This document shows, in pieces, positions 52,735 to 63,935 of a DNA stretch of 64,000 bases. Source of the stretch: Larimichthys crocea (lineage: Eukaryota; Chordata; Actinopteri; Sciaenidae); the NCBI RefSeq assembly GCF_000972845.2, contig NW_020858448.1, forward strand, positions 1 to 64,000, in the 5' to 3' direction. The notes under the pieces are model-generated. The model saw nothing but the letters and a program-made list of their open reading frames with translations, did not search any database and was not told the DNA's origin. Numbering within the stretch: the stretch's first letter is position 1; each line of letters starts with the position of its first letter. A program made the position numbers and the translations under genes.

Positions 52735-53890
52735 TAGACAGGCAAAGGACTCTATTATTATTATTACTGATTATTCGATTATTGTCCTGTTAGATCTTAG
52801 TGCTGTATTTAACACCATTGATCATCAAATTCTTTTACAGAGACTTGAACAACTATTTGGCATTAAAGGAACCGGACTAAGCTGGTTTAAGTCCTATATT
52901 TCAGATTTATCTCAAATGACTTCAGAGCCGTCGCCCTGACCTCTGTGGTTATGAAGTCCTTTGAGCACCTTGTGCTTTCACACCTCAAAGCCATTATTGA
53001 CTCCTCCTGGACCCCCAGCAGTTTGCCTACAGAGCCAACAGGTCTGTAGATGACCCCTAGCTCTACTTCAGGAGAAGCTCTCCCAGCTGAGCGTACCTGA
53101 TCACATACTTCCTGGCAGCACGTGAAGTTGGGGAAATATGTCTCTGAGTCTCAGTCCATTAGCACTGGATCCCCCCAGGGCTACTTTCTTTCTCCTCTGC
53201 TCTTCTCCCTCTACACAAACAGTTCAGTCCGTCAAGCTCCTGAAGTTCACGGACTTATCTCTGATGGTGACGAGTCTGCTTACAGGTGGGAGATTGACCA
53301 TGTGGTGACATGGTGCAGCCAAAACAACTTAGAGCTTAACGCTCTAAAGACAGTGGAGATGGTTGTGGATTTGTGGATAGGAAGAACCTAACCACGCTTG
53401 TCCCCATCACCCTCTGTGACTCCCCGATTGAGAATGTGGAGTCTTTCTGTTTCCTGGGAACCATCATCTCTCAGGTGGGAGCTGAACATCAGCTCCCTCA
53501 TTAAGAAAGCACAACAGAGGATGTACTTCCTGTGGCAACTGAAGAAATTCAACCTGCCAAAGACAATGATGGTGCACTTCTACACCACCATCGAGTTCAT
53601 CCTCACATCCTCCAACACTATCTAGTGCCACTGTCAAAGACAAGGGCAGCGGGTCAATCGATTTGCAGAGATCTGCAAATCTTCCATTGCTCCAGGACCT
53701 GTACACTTCCAGGACTCTGAAGCTTGCAGGAAAGATTGTGGCTGATCCCTCCCACCCCGGACACAAACCCTTTGGCTCACTCTCCTCTTTTTGGTCATTG
53801 GTAGGAGGCTGCAGCCCATCAAGACCAAAACCTCACACAACAAGAACCGTTTCTTCCTTGTCAACAAGGCTCAGAGCGGGGCAGTCAATA
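52735..53890 (+). pseudogene. L2 RT fragment joined to Rex1-like RT fragment
   Basis: 52735-52915 reads [20 protein letters not shown] and GIKGTGLSWFKSYISDL, identical in kind to the L2 RT at 23400-23500. At about 52917 it changes to ALTSVVMKSF-type Rex1-like RT: STGSPQGYFLSPLLFSLYTN (53155), LISDGDESAYRWEIDHVVTW (53250), LNISSLIKKAQQRMYFLWQL (53480) and a KIVADPSHPGHKPFGS end (53730). The FADD active site is not readable in the latter. The frame is broken by stops and deletions. The junction is either an insertion with loss of ends or a template switch. Confidence 0.75.
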
Positions 53891-54188
53891 GCATAGTGGT
53901 TTAAGCGGCTGCCCTGTGTATAGAGGCTACAGTCCTGTGTCATTCCCCCTCTCTCTGCCCCCTGCTTCCTTGTTTATCTTCATCTGCACTATCATTAAAA
54001 GGCATAAAAAGCCAAAAAAATAATCAATTAAAAAAAACGACAAAAAAAAACAACAACTTTAAAACGTAGTTATGCTTGCCTTCTCTTCAGGGATTCACTA
54101 CACTCATCGACAGCTTTTACTGTTTTTAAACTATCAAGGCTCAAAGTTGAGCAGGTTTTTAGTCAATGTATGTGGCAGAATGTTTGTG
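53891..54188. other. Low-complexity A-rich stretch and composite-repeat piece
   Basis: A-rich sequence at 53990-54065 follows the LINE. GTTTTTAAACTATCAAGGC...AAGTTGAGCAGGTTTTTA at 54121-54163 recurs at 61160-61201, next to composite-repeat sequence. Confidence 0.5.
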
Positions 54189-55690
54189 CTACAGTGGATC
54201 ACAGCATGACTTCTTGGTATGTCTGATGTGGTCATGATCTTTTGGCGATCTGCTATAGCCATCAAAGACCACAATGATCCTCTGAGAGCGACAGCCAAGA
54301 CCCTGCAAGTATCTCAGGTAACTGTTGGCAACCTCCTGCCAACTCTGACCTTGTTCCCACTTCACCATGTAGAGAAGCCATCCACCATCAACCAGAAGAG
54401 TGGAGGAGGGTTGGTTAGTGAGGTCAAGCGGATCAGTTAAATCCTTCAGGCTAGTCTTGGAAAAGCCTGCCTTGTTTGGCTTGTTCATTTTCTGATTTTT
54501 GTTGCTGAACATGGACAACGGGAAGGAAGTCAGCTCATACTGTAAGCTCGTCTCAACTGTCATAGCCCGTTGGGCCAAAATGATGTCAGTTGAACAACTG
54601 AACTCACAGTTGAGTGAGTCAAGGTGAGTCTTCTTTTCATTGACCTTGGGAATCTTTCTGAGTGATGACAGGGCTTGTACCTTCAGCTTCACCTCCATGG
54701 TCGATGTGGCTGACCGTCCATCCAGCTTTATCTGCATCTCCCTCCCTACTTCAGCTGTTCTCTCTGCATTAACTGGGTCATCTCTTGTGCTTGTGAATCC
54801 TGTTGAGAAAGACATAAGCAACTCCTTATCTCGATCTTGGTCAAATGGGTTGATCTCCTCAAACCATTTGAGGACAAGTTCAATCGCTTCAGCATCTCGC
54901 TCCATTTGTGTTTTGGCAAGGTCTCTGTGGAGTGGACCATGTTACTTGACACTTTCCTCCATGTGCTGGTTGACATTGGAGAAGTGGTTGAGGGTAAGCA
55001 CCCAGTACCTGTGACAAGAATCACTATTTCTCATCCTCCCTCTGCTCAGTCCACCTTCTGACTTGGCTGCCTTCATTCATATCTGCTCAATACAGATGTC
55101 ACACCAGGTGCCAGAACAATCATGGCTAGAGTAACGGACAACATGGTTCCCATGGGCAGTAAAGCTTTTAAAGGTTTCCTTGTAAGCAGGCAAAGTTTCG
55201 AGTTGCTTCATGAGTTGACAGTACACCCGTGCCCTCTATTGATGATGCCCCGCAGCTGCAAAGATGTCTAGCATCCTAGTGACAATGCAGGACAGGTGCC
55301 CATTGTGGTCTGCAAGCCGTTGAGTTCTGATGAAGATCTTGATGACATCTACAATGTAGTAGTACTGCACCTAGAGTGCAGGCATTCTTCCTTTGGCAAG
55401 TCTTTTGAAGATTTCTTCAAACCTCCGTTCAAACACTACAACAACTGGATCTGTGTGTCTGGCTCCCATTTTCCCATCAGCTACCTTCTCCATCAAGGTC
55501 CTCCTTTCACCAAGCCCCTATTCAGTGAAGGCATGTTTCATGATGTGCTGATAGATGGCTGCATCAACCAGGAGGTGAGCACGGATTATCAAAACATCCT
55601 CCATCCAGGATGTAGTTGGCTGTCGTACTCCCTGGATAGATCAGCTGGATCAGCTCTAGTAGTCTAGAATCCTCTATGATATTACCCAAG
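54189..55690 (-). pseudogene. PIN/FEN1-like domain gene of an uncharacterised repeated family, 3'-truncated
   Basis: The 238-codon frame 54905-54189 reads MERDAEAIELVLKWFEEINP, then a charged region and SSTLLVDGGWLLYMVKWEQG, QSWQEVANSYLRYLQGLGCR and SQRIIVVFDGYSRSPKDHDH. LLVDGG and VVFDGYS resemble the first acidic motifs of PIN-like/FEN1-like nucleases. It ends before the later acidic motifs (EDADxxI type). Upstream to 55690, across stops and shifts, are AHLLVDAAIYQHIMKHAF-like, TDPVVVVFERRFEEIFKRL-like and SVKSEGGLSRGRM-like blocks. I recall similar proteins in many animals as multi-copy uncharacterised genes, suggesting a mobile or viral origin. It is dead here. Confidence 0.6.
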
Positions 55691-56104
55691 GATCCAAGGT
55701 AGGACTTTAGCAGGTGAAATTCACCCAACTGTGGAATGATGGGGGGTTTGGAACCTTTTATTCATGAATAATGACTGAAAATGTAGTAAGTGGAAAAAGT
55801 AGGGGTGGATGTTTTTGCACTAAAGAGTAGTTTTGGTGAAAAACTAATGATTGCAATCAACTCAGAATCATGAAAACCCCCTAGTTTGACCCCTCACAAG
55901 TTACTTAAAGCCAAATTTAACATTGTCGATTTTTCAAAAATCGGTTACAGGTACCCCAACTTTAAGCAATTTTTTAGGAGGTTTCCCGCGGGAGTTGAAT
56001 TTCAACATTTTAAGACATGACATTACACACCTTCCTAAACACAATTGTGAAAAAAAATTCTTGGTAAGGATTTAGTTCCCAGATTTTCATATGTTGCCCT
56101 TACT
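55691..56104. other. Unassigned sequence between PIN-like gene and composite repeat
   Basis: No coding pattern. CGATTTTTCAAAAATCG near 55927 is a perfect 17-bp hairpin-forming palindrome. Confidence 0.4.
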
Positions 56105-56679
56105 AATGATATCATCAGCTAGAGTGAGGAGCAGGGAGAAAAATCAGTGAAAAAATAAAATGTATTCAACTGCCGTGGTCTCAAATGTACCACTACAGAC
56201 ACACTTCATACATAGAAACGTAGAAAAATTTGTTGCCTCACTCACATTCACCTGCTAAAACTGTCAGATATATCGTTTTGGCGGGAAACACAAAGATGTG
56301 GCAGCAACCCCCCATCCACAGCCCATAGACTACCATGTTAAAAAGGCAGGAAATTTTCTGGAGGAAAGCAGAAGTAACCTTTTTCTGAATTGCTCTTAAG
56401 GGCACATTTCTTCACTTATCGACACAAAACAAATATGTAGACGTTCAGGAAGGGCACAGGATGCTCCCAGTGATTTCGGTTCAATGATTGGAAATACAAT
56501 TTGGCCAGAGATCCCTCCTCTGAGGGGTGGTCTCAGCATTTTCTCTCTCTTTCTGTCTGGATTTCCAACTGACGTTGGCGGCCATTTTAGCAGTTGGCTT
56601 AATTTGAACTTGTCTGTGTAAAATGGCAGACAGAGACAGCAGAGCTAGCGCGTTAGCGCTACCTGTAAAGACATGCTAA

Positions 56680-57560
56680 CTGCTAACATTAGCGGCCAAT
56701 GCTGAAATTACTGCAAATTGTAATTGCTAGCACGTCAACGCTAGCAATTATCATTAGCCACTAATAACCAAATACATGCTACTTGTTAATATGCTAATGC
56801 TAACATGCTAATGTTAATTGCTATTGTTAACATGCTAATGTTAACATGCTAATGTAAATTGCTAGCGCATCAACGATAACATGCTAATGTTAACATGCTA
56901 ATGCAAATTGCTAATGTTAACATTTAAATTCTAACATGCTCATATTAATTGTCAGTGCATCAGCGCTAACATGCTAATGCTGAAATGCTAATGTTAACAT
57001 GTTAATGTTAATTGGTAGCGCATCAGCGCTAACATGCTAATGTTAATATCCTAATGCTAACATGTTACTGTTACCATGGTAATTGCTAGCATATCAACGC
57101 TAACATACTAATGTTAACATGCTAATGCTAACATGCTAATGTTAATTGCTAGTGCATCAACGTTAACATGCTAAGGATAACATGCTAATGTCAAATGCTG
57201 ATGTTGTCATGCTAATGGTAATTGCTAGCGCATCAACGCTAACATGGTAATGTTAACATGCTAATGGTAATTGCTAGCGCATCAGCGCTGACATGCTAAT
57301 GTTAACATGCTAATGTTAACATGTTAATGATAATTGCTAGCGCATCAGCGCTAACATGCTAAGGATAACATGCTAATGCCAAATGCTATTGTTATTATGC
57401 TAATGGTAATTGCTAGTGCATCAACGCTAACATGCTAATATTAACATGCTAATGTTAACATGCTAATGTTAACATGCTAATGGTAATTGCTAGCACATCA
57501 GCGTTAACATAATAAGGATAAAATGCTAATGCCAACATGTTAATGTTAACATGCTAATTG
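56680..57560 (+). repeat. Minisatellite, GCTAACATGCTAATG units
   Basis: The longest array in the window, about 880 bp. Basic units of 12-15 bp are grouped by recurring AATTGCTAGCGCATCAGCGCTAACATG punctuation roughly every 55-75 bp. Confidence 0.9.
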
Positions 57561-58077
57561 CTAGTTTGCTTCTCCTCCCAAAGTTTTTGTCGCACATACA
57601 CAAAACGGGTATCAAAACGACCGGCTCGGCCGGGAATGGTGTGCTATGACTTTTCGGCGGTTTTGCCAAAAATTGCCAAAAACCACGGCAAAAAATTAAT
57701 AGGTGTGTATTGCGAGAACTTTGGAGAGCTAGAGTGTGTGATGTCATTGCTAGAGTGGAGAGGAAGAGAAAAAGTCGTTGAAAAATAAATTTGTAAACTG
57801 CGACTGTGGTCGCAAATGTGAAGCTACAGAAATCATTTATATCTAGAAACGTAGGAAAATTCGAGGCGGTCGCAGTGATAACACTGTTGAAGCTGTCAGA
57901 TATATCGTTTTGGCGGGAAACACAAAGATGTGGCAGCAACTCCCATCCTCAGCCTCATACACTTCCATGTTAAAAAGGCGGGAAATTTTCTCGAGGAAAG
58001 CAGAAGTAACGTTTCTCTGAATTGCTCCTAAAGGCACATTTCTTCACTTATCGACACAAAACGACTATGTAGACATC

Positions 58078-58660
58078 ATAGCGCATCAGCAATAACATGC
58101 TAATGTTAACATGCTAATGTTAATTGCTGACGCGTCAGCACATCAGCACTAACATGCTAATGTTAACATGTTAATGCTAACATGTTAATGCTAACATGCT
58201 AATGTTAATTGCTGACGCATCAGCACATCAGCGTTAACATGCTAATGTTAACATGCTAATGTTAACATGCTAATGTTAATTGCTAGCACATCAGCACAAA
58301 CATGCTTATGATAACATGTTAATGCTAATTGCTACTGTTAACATGCTAATGGTGATAATGCTAAGCTAATTGCTAGCGCATCAGCGTTAACATGCTAATG
58401 ATGACATGGTAATGTTAACATGTTAATGATAACATGCTAATGTTAATTGCTAATGTTAACATATTAATGCTAACACGCTAATGCTAAAATGTTAATGTTA
58501 ATTGCTAGCGCATCAGCACTAACATAGTAATGCTAACATGGTTATGTTAACATGCTAATGCTAATTGCAAGCACGTCAGTGCTAGCCACTCATTTTTAGT
58601 CACAAAGAATACATGTTAATTGCTAATATGCTAATGTTAATTGCTAGCATGTTAGCGCTA
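58078..58660 (+). repeat. Minisatellite, second array
   Basis: Same unit type and punctuation as 56680-57560, with GACGCGTCAGCACATCAGC variants. Confidence 0.9.
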
Positions 58661-58849
58661 GCTGCTCCTGTGTTTAAATAAACATGTTAAAAATGACTAT
58701 TTGAGGTGTGCTTTTTGAATACAGACCCCCGGAAACAGCCCACTCGCCACTCTCAAAATTTCTGCGGGAATTTTTCTAGTACTGCATTTACTGAGCAGTA
58801 TCAGTAATAATGGGGGCCAGAGTCAGGCACACTCAAAATTTCTTTAGAA

Positions 58850-60860
58850 ATGTTCTAGTTGTCTATATTGTACTGCCGTTTTTTTTATCCTGCTTATATT
58901 TTTACTTAATGTTCATTCTGTACCAATACACCAAGACAAATTCCTTGAAAGTGAAAACCTTGGCAATAAATATTATACACACCAAAGTTAGTCATGGATT
59001 TCCAAAGATTCTGTGGTTAGAACAATTCTATTTACCTTTTTATATATGCTTCCTTTAGTGCCGGGGTTCCCAACCCGCGGACCGGGGTCCGGATCCGGAC
59101 CGGATCGCCATATCATCCGGACCCGAGATTAATTGTAGAATTTTTTTTTTTTTTGACAGGCGAGTCTATTTCATGCTGTAACATTACTTTTCCCTATCCA
59201 AGCACTGCACTGAGCAAGCATTGGAAGGTACCAACCAATCGTGTGAGAGTCATACTACCCATGTGATTCTATCTAGCCAATGAAATCGCCACCTTGAATT
59301 CAGAGCGAGGTGCTACGAGTGAGTCTCTGGGGTCGGCACTAGCGGCCCGCGGGCCAAATACTGGCCCGCCATCAATTATATCTGGCCCGCTAGATGACGT
59401 TGATTTATTTTAAAATATATATATTTAAATATATCTTTTAAACCTCATGTTTCCTGTCAAAATACAACAATTTCACAGATTTCACAACATTTATTGAAAA
59501 GTAGCTGATAAGTAACGTGACAAAACAGCAGCCAGAACATCCTCGCAGCCTCTTTACTTGACGCACAGGTTGGAACACTAATTGGCACGTGTGTGCGCTG
59601 TAACCTGTGGAAAGTAAAAGTGTCCTGTGTCCCTCTTGTAACGGACAACGTGAACAAATATTTTTCATTAAATGAAAAAAACAAAACCAAACAAGGTCGG
59701 CTCAAATATCAAATATGAATGTGAATGCACATCAGCGGCAGATCTGCGCTGCTGTATACATTAGTTACGGCAGGTTGCTAGGGCAGGTTGCCTGTTTCAT
59801 GACAGACGCAGTGGGCGTAAACGAAATCCGCGAAGTAAGTACAATTACCATACATGTTTTAAGGCCGTAAAACCCCTAACCACACACTTTTATACACCTT
59901 ATTACACGCATTTTGTACAGTACTCCCTTAATTAATCAGGACGCAGAACACACGTGCGGTTCTCACTCAGCCAATCAGGAAACCCCCCCCCGCGCGCATG
60001 GTCATGGCCCGCGATGGAATTGCCAGAAAAAAAATTGGCCCGCGTCCAAACTTATTTGCCGACCCCTGCTTTAGTGGATATTAGGAATCATTCCATTACT
60101 TTTCAGTATGCCAATGATACCAAATTATATTTATCGATCAAGCCCGATAGCACTGTTGTCTTGGATGACCTGCAATTTTCTGATGTTAAACTCTGATGAA
60201 CGTGGCAGCATGTGCATTGATATTAACCAAGATCAGAGATCATATTTCTACCGTTTGGTTCTTTGGATTGGCTACCTGTAAAATCAAGAATTTAAAATCC
60301 TTCTCCTTACCTACAAAGCTCTTCATGGTCAGGCACCATCATATCTTAAGGAGCTGATAGATTCTTACTACCCCTCTAGAACACTACACTCTCAGAATGC
60401 TGGCTTCCTTGTGGTTCCTATAGTCTAGTAGATTGGGAGCCAGAGCTTCAGATATCATGCTCCTTTTCTGTGGAACTAGCCCCCAGTTTGGGTTCTGGAG
60501 GCAGACAGCCTTCACACATTTTAGAGTAGGCTGGCTCAGGAGAGCTTATATTTCTCTCCATCTGTACACATTCATGTCCCACGAATGTATGTTACTAACT
60601 TAGCTTCTACCCGGACTTTATCCGCTTTCCCATCTCGCAGGTTCTCATGAATTGTGTCTATGCCTAGATCAGCATTTATTATCATTTTCTTTATTGCTAC
60701 CTTTAGTCATAATTCTATTAAAACCGGTCGTAGCAGATGGCTGACCAATGAGCTTGGTTCTGCGTGAGGTTTCTGCCTGTTAAAAGGTGTTTTTCCTTGC
60801 CACCATCGCCAAGTGCTTTGCTGGAATTGTTGGCTCTCTGTAAATATTATTATTTTATAT
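58850..60860 (+). pseudogene. L2 LINE fragment with typical 3' UTR, split by a hAT
   Basis: Before the insertion, HTKVSHGFP (58975-59005) matches the [11 protein letters not shown] block of the L2 RT. After it, RNHSITFQYANDTKLYLSIK (60080-60140) continues the same protein, with YAND replacing the YADD active site. The C-terminal region (WLPVKSRI-like, KILLLTYKALHGQAPSYLKE near 60290-60350) follows, then the L2 3' UTR GAGGTTTCTGCCTGTTAAAAGG, TTTTTCCTTGCCACC to about 60850. Many stops are present. It is inactive. Confidence 0.82.
59061..60068. mobile_element. Composite hAT element with mismatched ends
   Basis: Perfect 8-bp duplications CTTTAGTG lie at 59053-59060 and 60069-60076, and the L2 reading continues across them, so the ends are firm. 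The left end is CCGGGGTTCCCAACCCGCGG. The right end, complemented, is CAGGGGTCGGCAAATAAG, a different hAT family. A left end of that second family (CTGGGGTCGGCACTAGCGGCC) sits internally at 59327. Part of a Tigger-like MITE interior (inverted) lies at 59820-59960. Confidence 0.85.
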
Positions 60861-60898
60861 TATAAATAACACTTGCTAGCTCAGAGTTATTTTGTTTT

Positions 60899-60899
<1 letters not shown>

Positions 60900-60942
<43 letters not shown>
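60900..60942 (+). repeat. (CA)n microsatellite
   Basis: About 18 uninterrupted CA repeats. ORFs over it on both strands are artefacts. Confidence 0.95.
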
Positions 60943-61149
60943 ACAAAGTGTGTTAGAGAGAAAAACCCTGTACAGTATGTGTGTGAGGAGGACACACAGA
61001 TATCCCATGCAGAAACTGGGCCAGATGCCAAAGAACAGATGCACAGCCACACACACACAGACCTTCTACACTACTACAGACTTCATTCAAAATAAAAATT
61101 GTACACAAGATCTTAAACTATTAAACTTGTATTTAATTTTTTTAAAAAA

Positions 61150-61345
61150 TTTTTTTGCCGTTTTTAAACTATCAAGGCATAAAGTTGAGCAGGTTTTTAT
61201 TCGAATTCTGCGTTTATAATGGGTGTGTATTGCGTCAGCATAGAGTGAGGACCAGAGAAAAAATAAAACATAATGAACTACCGTGGCCTTAAATGTCACT
61301 CTACAGACATGATCACCACTCAAAACATAGGAAAATTGCATGTTC
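61150..61345 (+). mobile_element. Composite-repeat fragment D
   Basis: AAACTATCAAGGC, then GGGTGTGTATTGCG, AGAGTGAGGACCAGAGAAAAAAT and ACTACCGTGGCCTTAAATGT match blocks of the composite element (compare 56130-56190 and 57700-57790). It is cut off by the LINE beginning near 61345. Confidence 0.65.
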
Positions 61346-63745
61346 CAATGATCCCATGAGCTATGTTGTCGGGGCTGAGCCTGAGCTGGTGTGCGAGGTC
61401 GAAAGGTACCAGCTACATATAGTCGGGCTCGCTTCGACTCACCAGTTTCCTTGAGAGGGGTTGGACGCTCTACCACTCTGGAGTTGCCCCCGGCGAGAGG
61501 CGCAGAGCAGGGGTGGAAATGCTTGTTTCCCCCCTGCACGGCGCCTGTACGTTGGGGTTCACCCCGGTGGACGAAAGGGTAGCCTTCCTTCTCCTTCGGG
61601 TGGGGGGATGGGTCCTGACTGTCGTCTGTGCCTATGCAGTGAACGGCAGTTCAGAGTACCCACCCTTTTTGGGGTCTTTGGAGGAGGTGCTGGAGAGCGC
61701 TCCTTCTGGGGACTCCCTCGTCCTTCTGGGGGACTTGAGGGGCGTGATTGGGAGGAACCCGAGTGGTGTTTTGTTATTGGACTTCTGTGCTCGCCATGGA
61801 TTGTTCATGTTCAGACATAAGGGTGTCCATATGTGCACTTGGCACCAGAACGCCCTTGGCCACAGTTCGATGATCGACTTTGTGGTCGTGTCGTCAGACT
61901 TGAGGCCACATATTTTGGACACTCGGGTAAAGAGAGGGGCGGAGCTGTCAACTGATCACCACCTGGTAGTGACTTGGCTCCGATGGTGGGGGAGGATGGC
62001 GGTCAGACCTGGCAGGCTCAAACGTTCTGTGTGGGTTTGCTGGGAACGTCCGGCTTCAACTCACATCCTGGGGGAGGCGGGGGACATTGAGTCCGAGTGG
62101 ACCTTGTTCCATGCCTCCATTGTCGAGGCAGCTGACCGGAGCTGTGGCCGTAAGGTGGTCGGTGCCTGTCGTGGCAGCAGCCCCTGAACCTGCTTGTGGA
62201 CCCCAGCAGTGAGGGATGCTGTCAAGCTAAGGAAGGAGTCCTACAGAACGTTTTTGGCTTGTGGGACTCCAGAAGCAACTGACGGGTATCGACATGCCAA
62301 GCGGAGCGCGGCATCGGTGGTTGCAGAGGCAAAAACTCGGTTGTGTGAGGAGTTCGGTGAGGCCATGGAGAACAAATTTCGAATGGCTACGAGGAGGTTC
62401 TGAACCACCATCCGGCGGCTCAGGCGGGGGAAGCAGTGCACTGTCAACACTGTGTTCAGCGGGGACGGGGTGCTGCTGACCTCGACTGGGGACGTCTTGA
62501 GTCGGTGGAGGGATTACTTCGAAGACCTCCTCTATCCCACCAGCACATGTTCCACTGAGGAAGCAGAGTCTGGGGACCCCGTGGTGGTCTCGCTTACCTC
62601 TGGGGCTGAGATCGCTGAGGTAGTCAAAAAGCTCCTTGGTGGATGAGGTCCGCCCGGAGTTCCTCAAGGCTCTGGATGTTGCCGGGCTGTCTTAGCTGAC
62701 ACGTCTCTGCAACATCGCATGGACATCGGGTGGTGACTGGGGTGGTGGTTACCCTCTTCAAAAAGGGGGACCGGAGGGTGTGCTCCAACTCCTCAGCCTC
62801 ACACTCCTCAGCCTCCCCGGTAAGGTCTTTGCGGGGGTCCTGGAGAGGAGGGTCCGCAAGATTGTCGAACCTCGGATCCAGGAGGAGCAGTGTGGTTTTC
62901 GTCCTGGTCGTGGAACTGTGGACCAGCTCTATACCCTTAGTGCGGTCCTGGAGGGTGCATGGGAGTTTGCCCAACCAGTGCTTTGTGGACTTGGCGTTCG
63001 ACCATGTCCCTCGGGGAGTCCTGTGAGGGGTGCTCCAGGAGTATGGGGTTCCGGACCCACTAATACGGGCCATCCGGTCCTTGTATTCCTGATGCCAGAG
63101 CTTGGTCCGCATTGCCAGCAGTAAGTCGGACTTGTTTCCAGTGGGAGTTGGACTCCGCCAGGGCTGCCTTTGTCACAGGTTCTGTTCATAACCTTTATGG
63201 ACAGAATTTCTAGGCGCAGCTAGGGCGTTGAGAGGCTGCGGTTTGGATTGGGTCGCTGCTTTTTGTGGATGATCTGGTCCTGTTGGCTTCATTGGAGCGT
63301 GACCTTCAGCTCTTTCTGGAGCGGTTCGCAGCCGAGTTTGAAGCGGCTGGGATGAGAATCAGCACCTCCAAGTTCGAGGCCATGGTTCTCAGCCGGAAAA
63401 GGGTGTAGTGCAGCCTCCGGGTTGGGGATGAGATCCTGCCTCAAGTGGAGGAGTTCAAGTATCTCGGGGTCTTGTTCACCAGTGACGGAAGGATGGAGCG
63501 GGAGATTGGCCGGCAGATTGGTGCAGCTTCTGCAGTGATGCAGACTCTGCACCGGTCTGTCATGGTGAAGAAGGTTTTGATTTACCGTTGTCGTTCTACG
63601 TTCCTTCCCTCATCTATGGTCACAAGCTTTGGGTAGCGACCCAAAGAATAAGATCGCGAATACAAGCGGCCAAAATAGGCTTCCCTCGCAGGGTGGCTGG
63701 TCTCTCCCTTAGAGATAGGGTGAGAAACTCGGCCATCCACGGTGA
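61346..63745 (+). pseudogene. Non-LTR retrotransposon ORF2, decayed, clade not assigned
   Basis: The endonuclease region (frame 61513-62187) contains DERVAFLLLRVGGWVLTVVC, LVLLGDLRGVIGRN (GDLR where GDFN is expected), SSMIDFVVVSSDLRP and STDHHLVVTWLRWWG. The linker and RT read AVKLRKESYRTFLACGTPEA, QEEQCGFRPGRGTVDQLYTL (62880) and LFVDDLVLLA (63255; VDD where ADD is expected), with EEFKYLGVLFTSDGRMEREI (63450). RNA-binding C-terminus IRSRIQAAKIGFPRRVAGLS lies at 63645-63700. Frame changes occur near 62190, 62400, 62640, 62760 and 63030. Two substituted catalytic motifs and many shifts make it dead. Confidence 0.8.
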
Positions 63746-63754
63746 GCTCACATG

Positions 63755-63800
<46 letters not shown>

Positions 63801-63891
63801 AGAAAAAACAAACATGACAACAACAAACAAGACAAAATAAATGACTTTGTAAAACTCTCTGATTAACAGACACAAGACCACACAAGCATGT

Positions 63892-63934
<43 letters not shown>

Positions 63935-63935
63935 A
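63746..63935 (+). repeat. Two (CA)n microsatellites
   Basis: CA runs at 63757-63797 and 63897-63931, separated by non-repetitive A-rich sequence, directly downstream of the LINE. Confidence 0.92.

Larger units (their letters stand above)
56105..58760 (+). mobile_element. Composite minisatellite-bearing repeat, copy C (two units in tandem)
   Basis: The unique block occurs twice: at about 56105-56640 (GGCGGGAAACACAAAGATGTGG, CACATTTCTTCACTTATCGACAC) and again at 57570-58078 with the CGGGTATCAAAACGACCGGCTCGGCC core at 57607. Each is followed by a minisatellite (56680-57560 and 58078-58660). The 3' block TAAATAAACATGTTAAAAATGAC...GGTGTGCTTTTTGAATACAG ends at 58760. The two units differ in which parts of the unique block they keep. 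Confidence 0.8.

Noticed and set aside
56680..58660. Regular spaced repeats that could suggest a CRISPR-like array
   Set aside because: Units vary, there are no unique spacers of fixed length, and the context is eukaryotic. It is a minisatellite.
60850..61095. ORFs across the CA microsatellite
   Set aside because: Low-complexity translation of (CA)n. No independent evidence for a gene.
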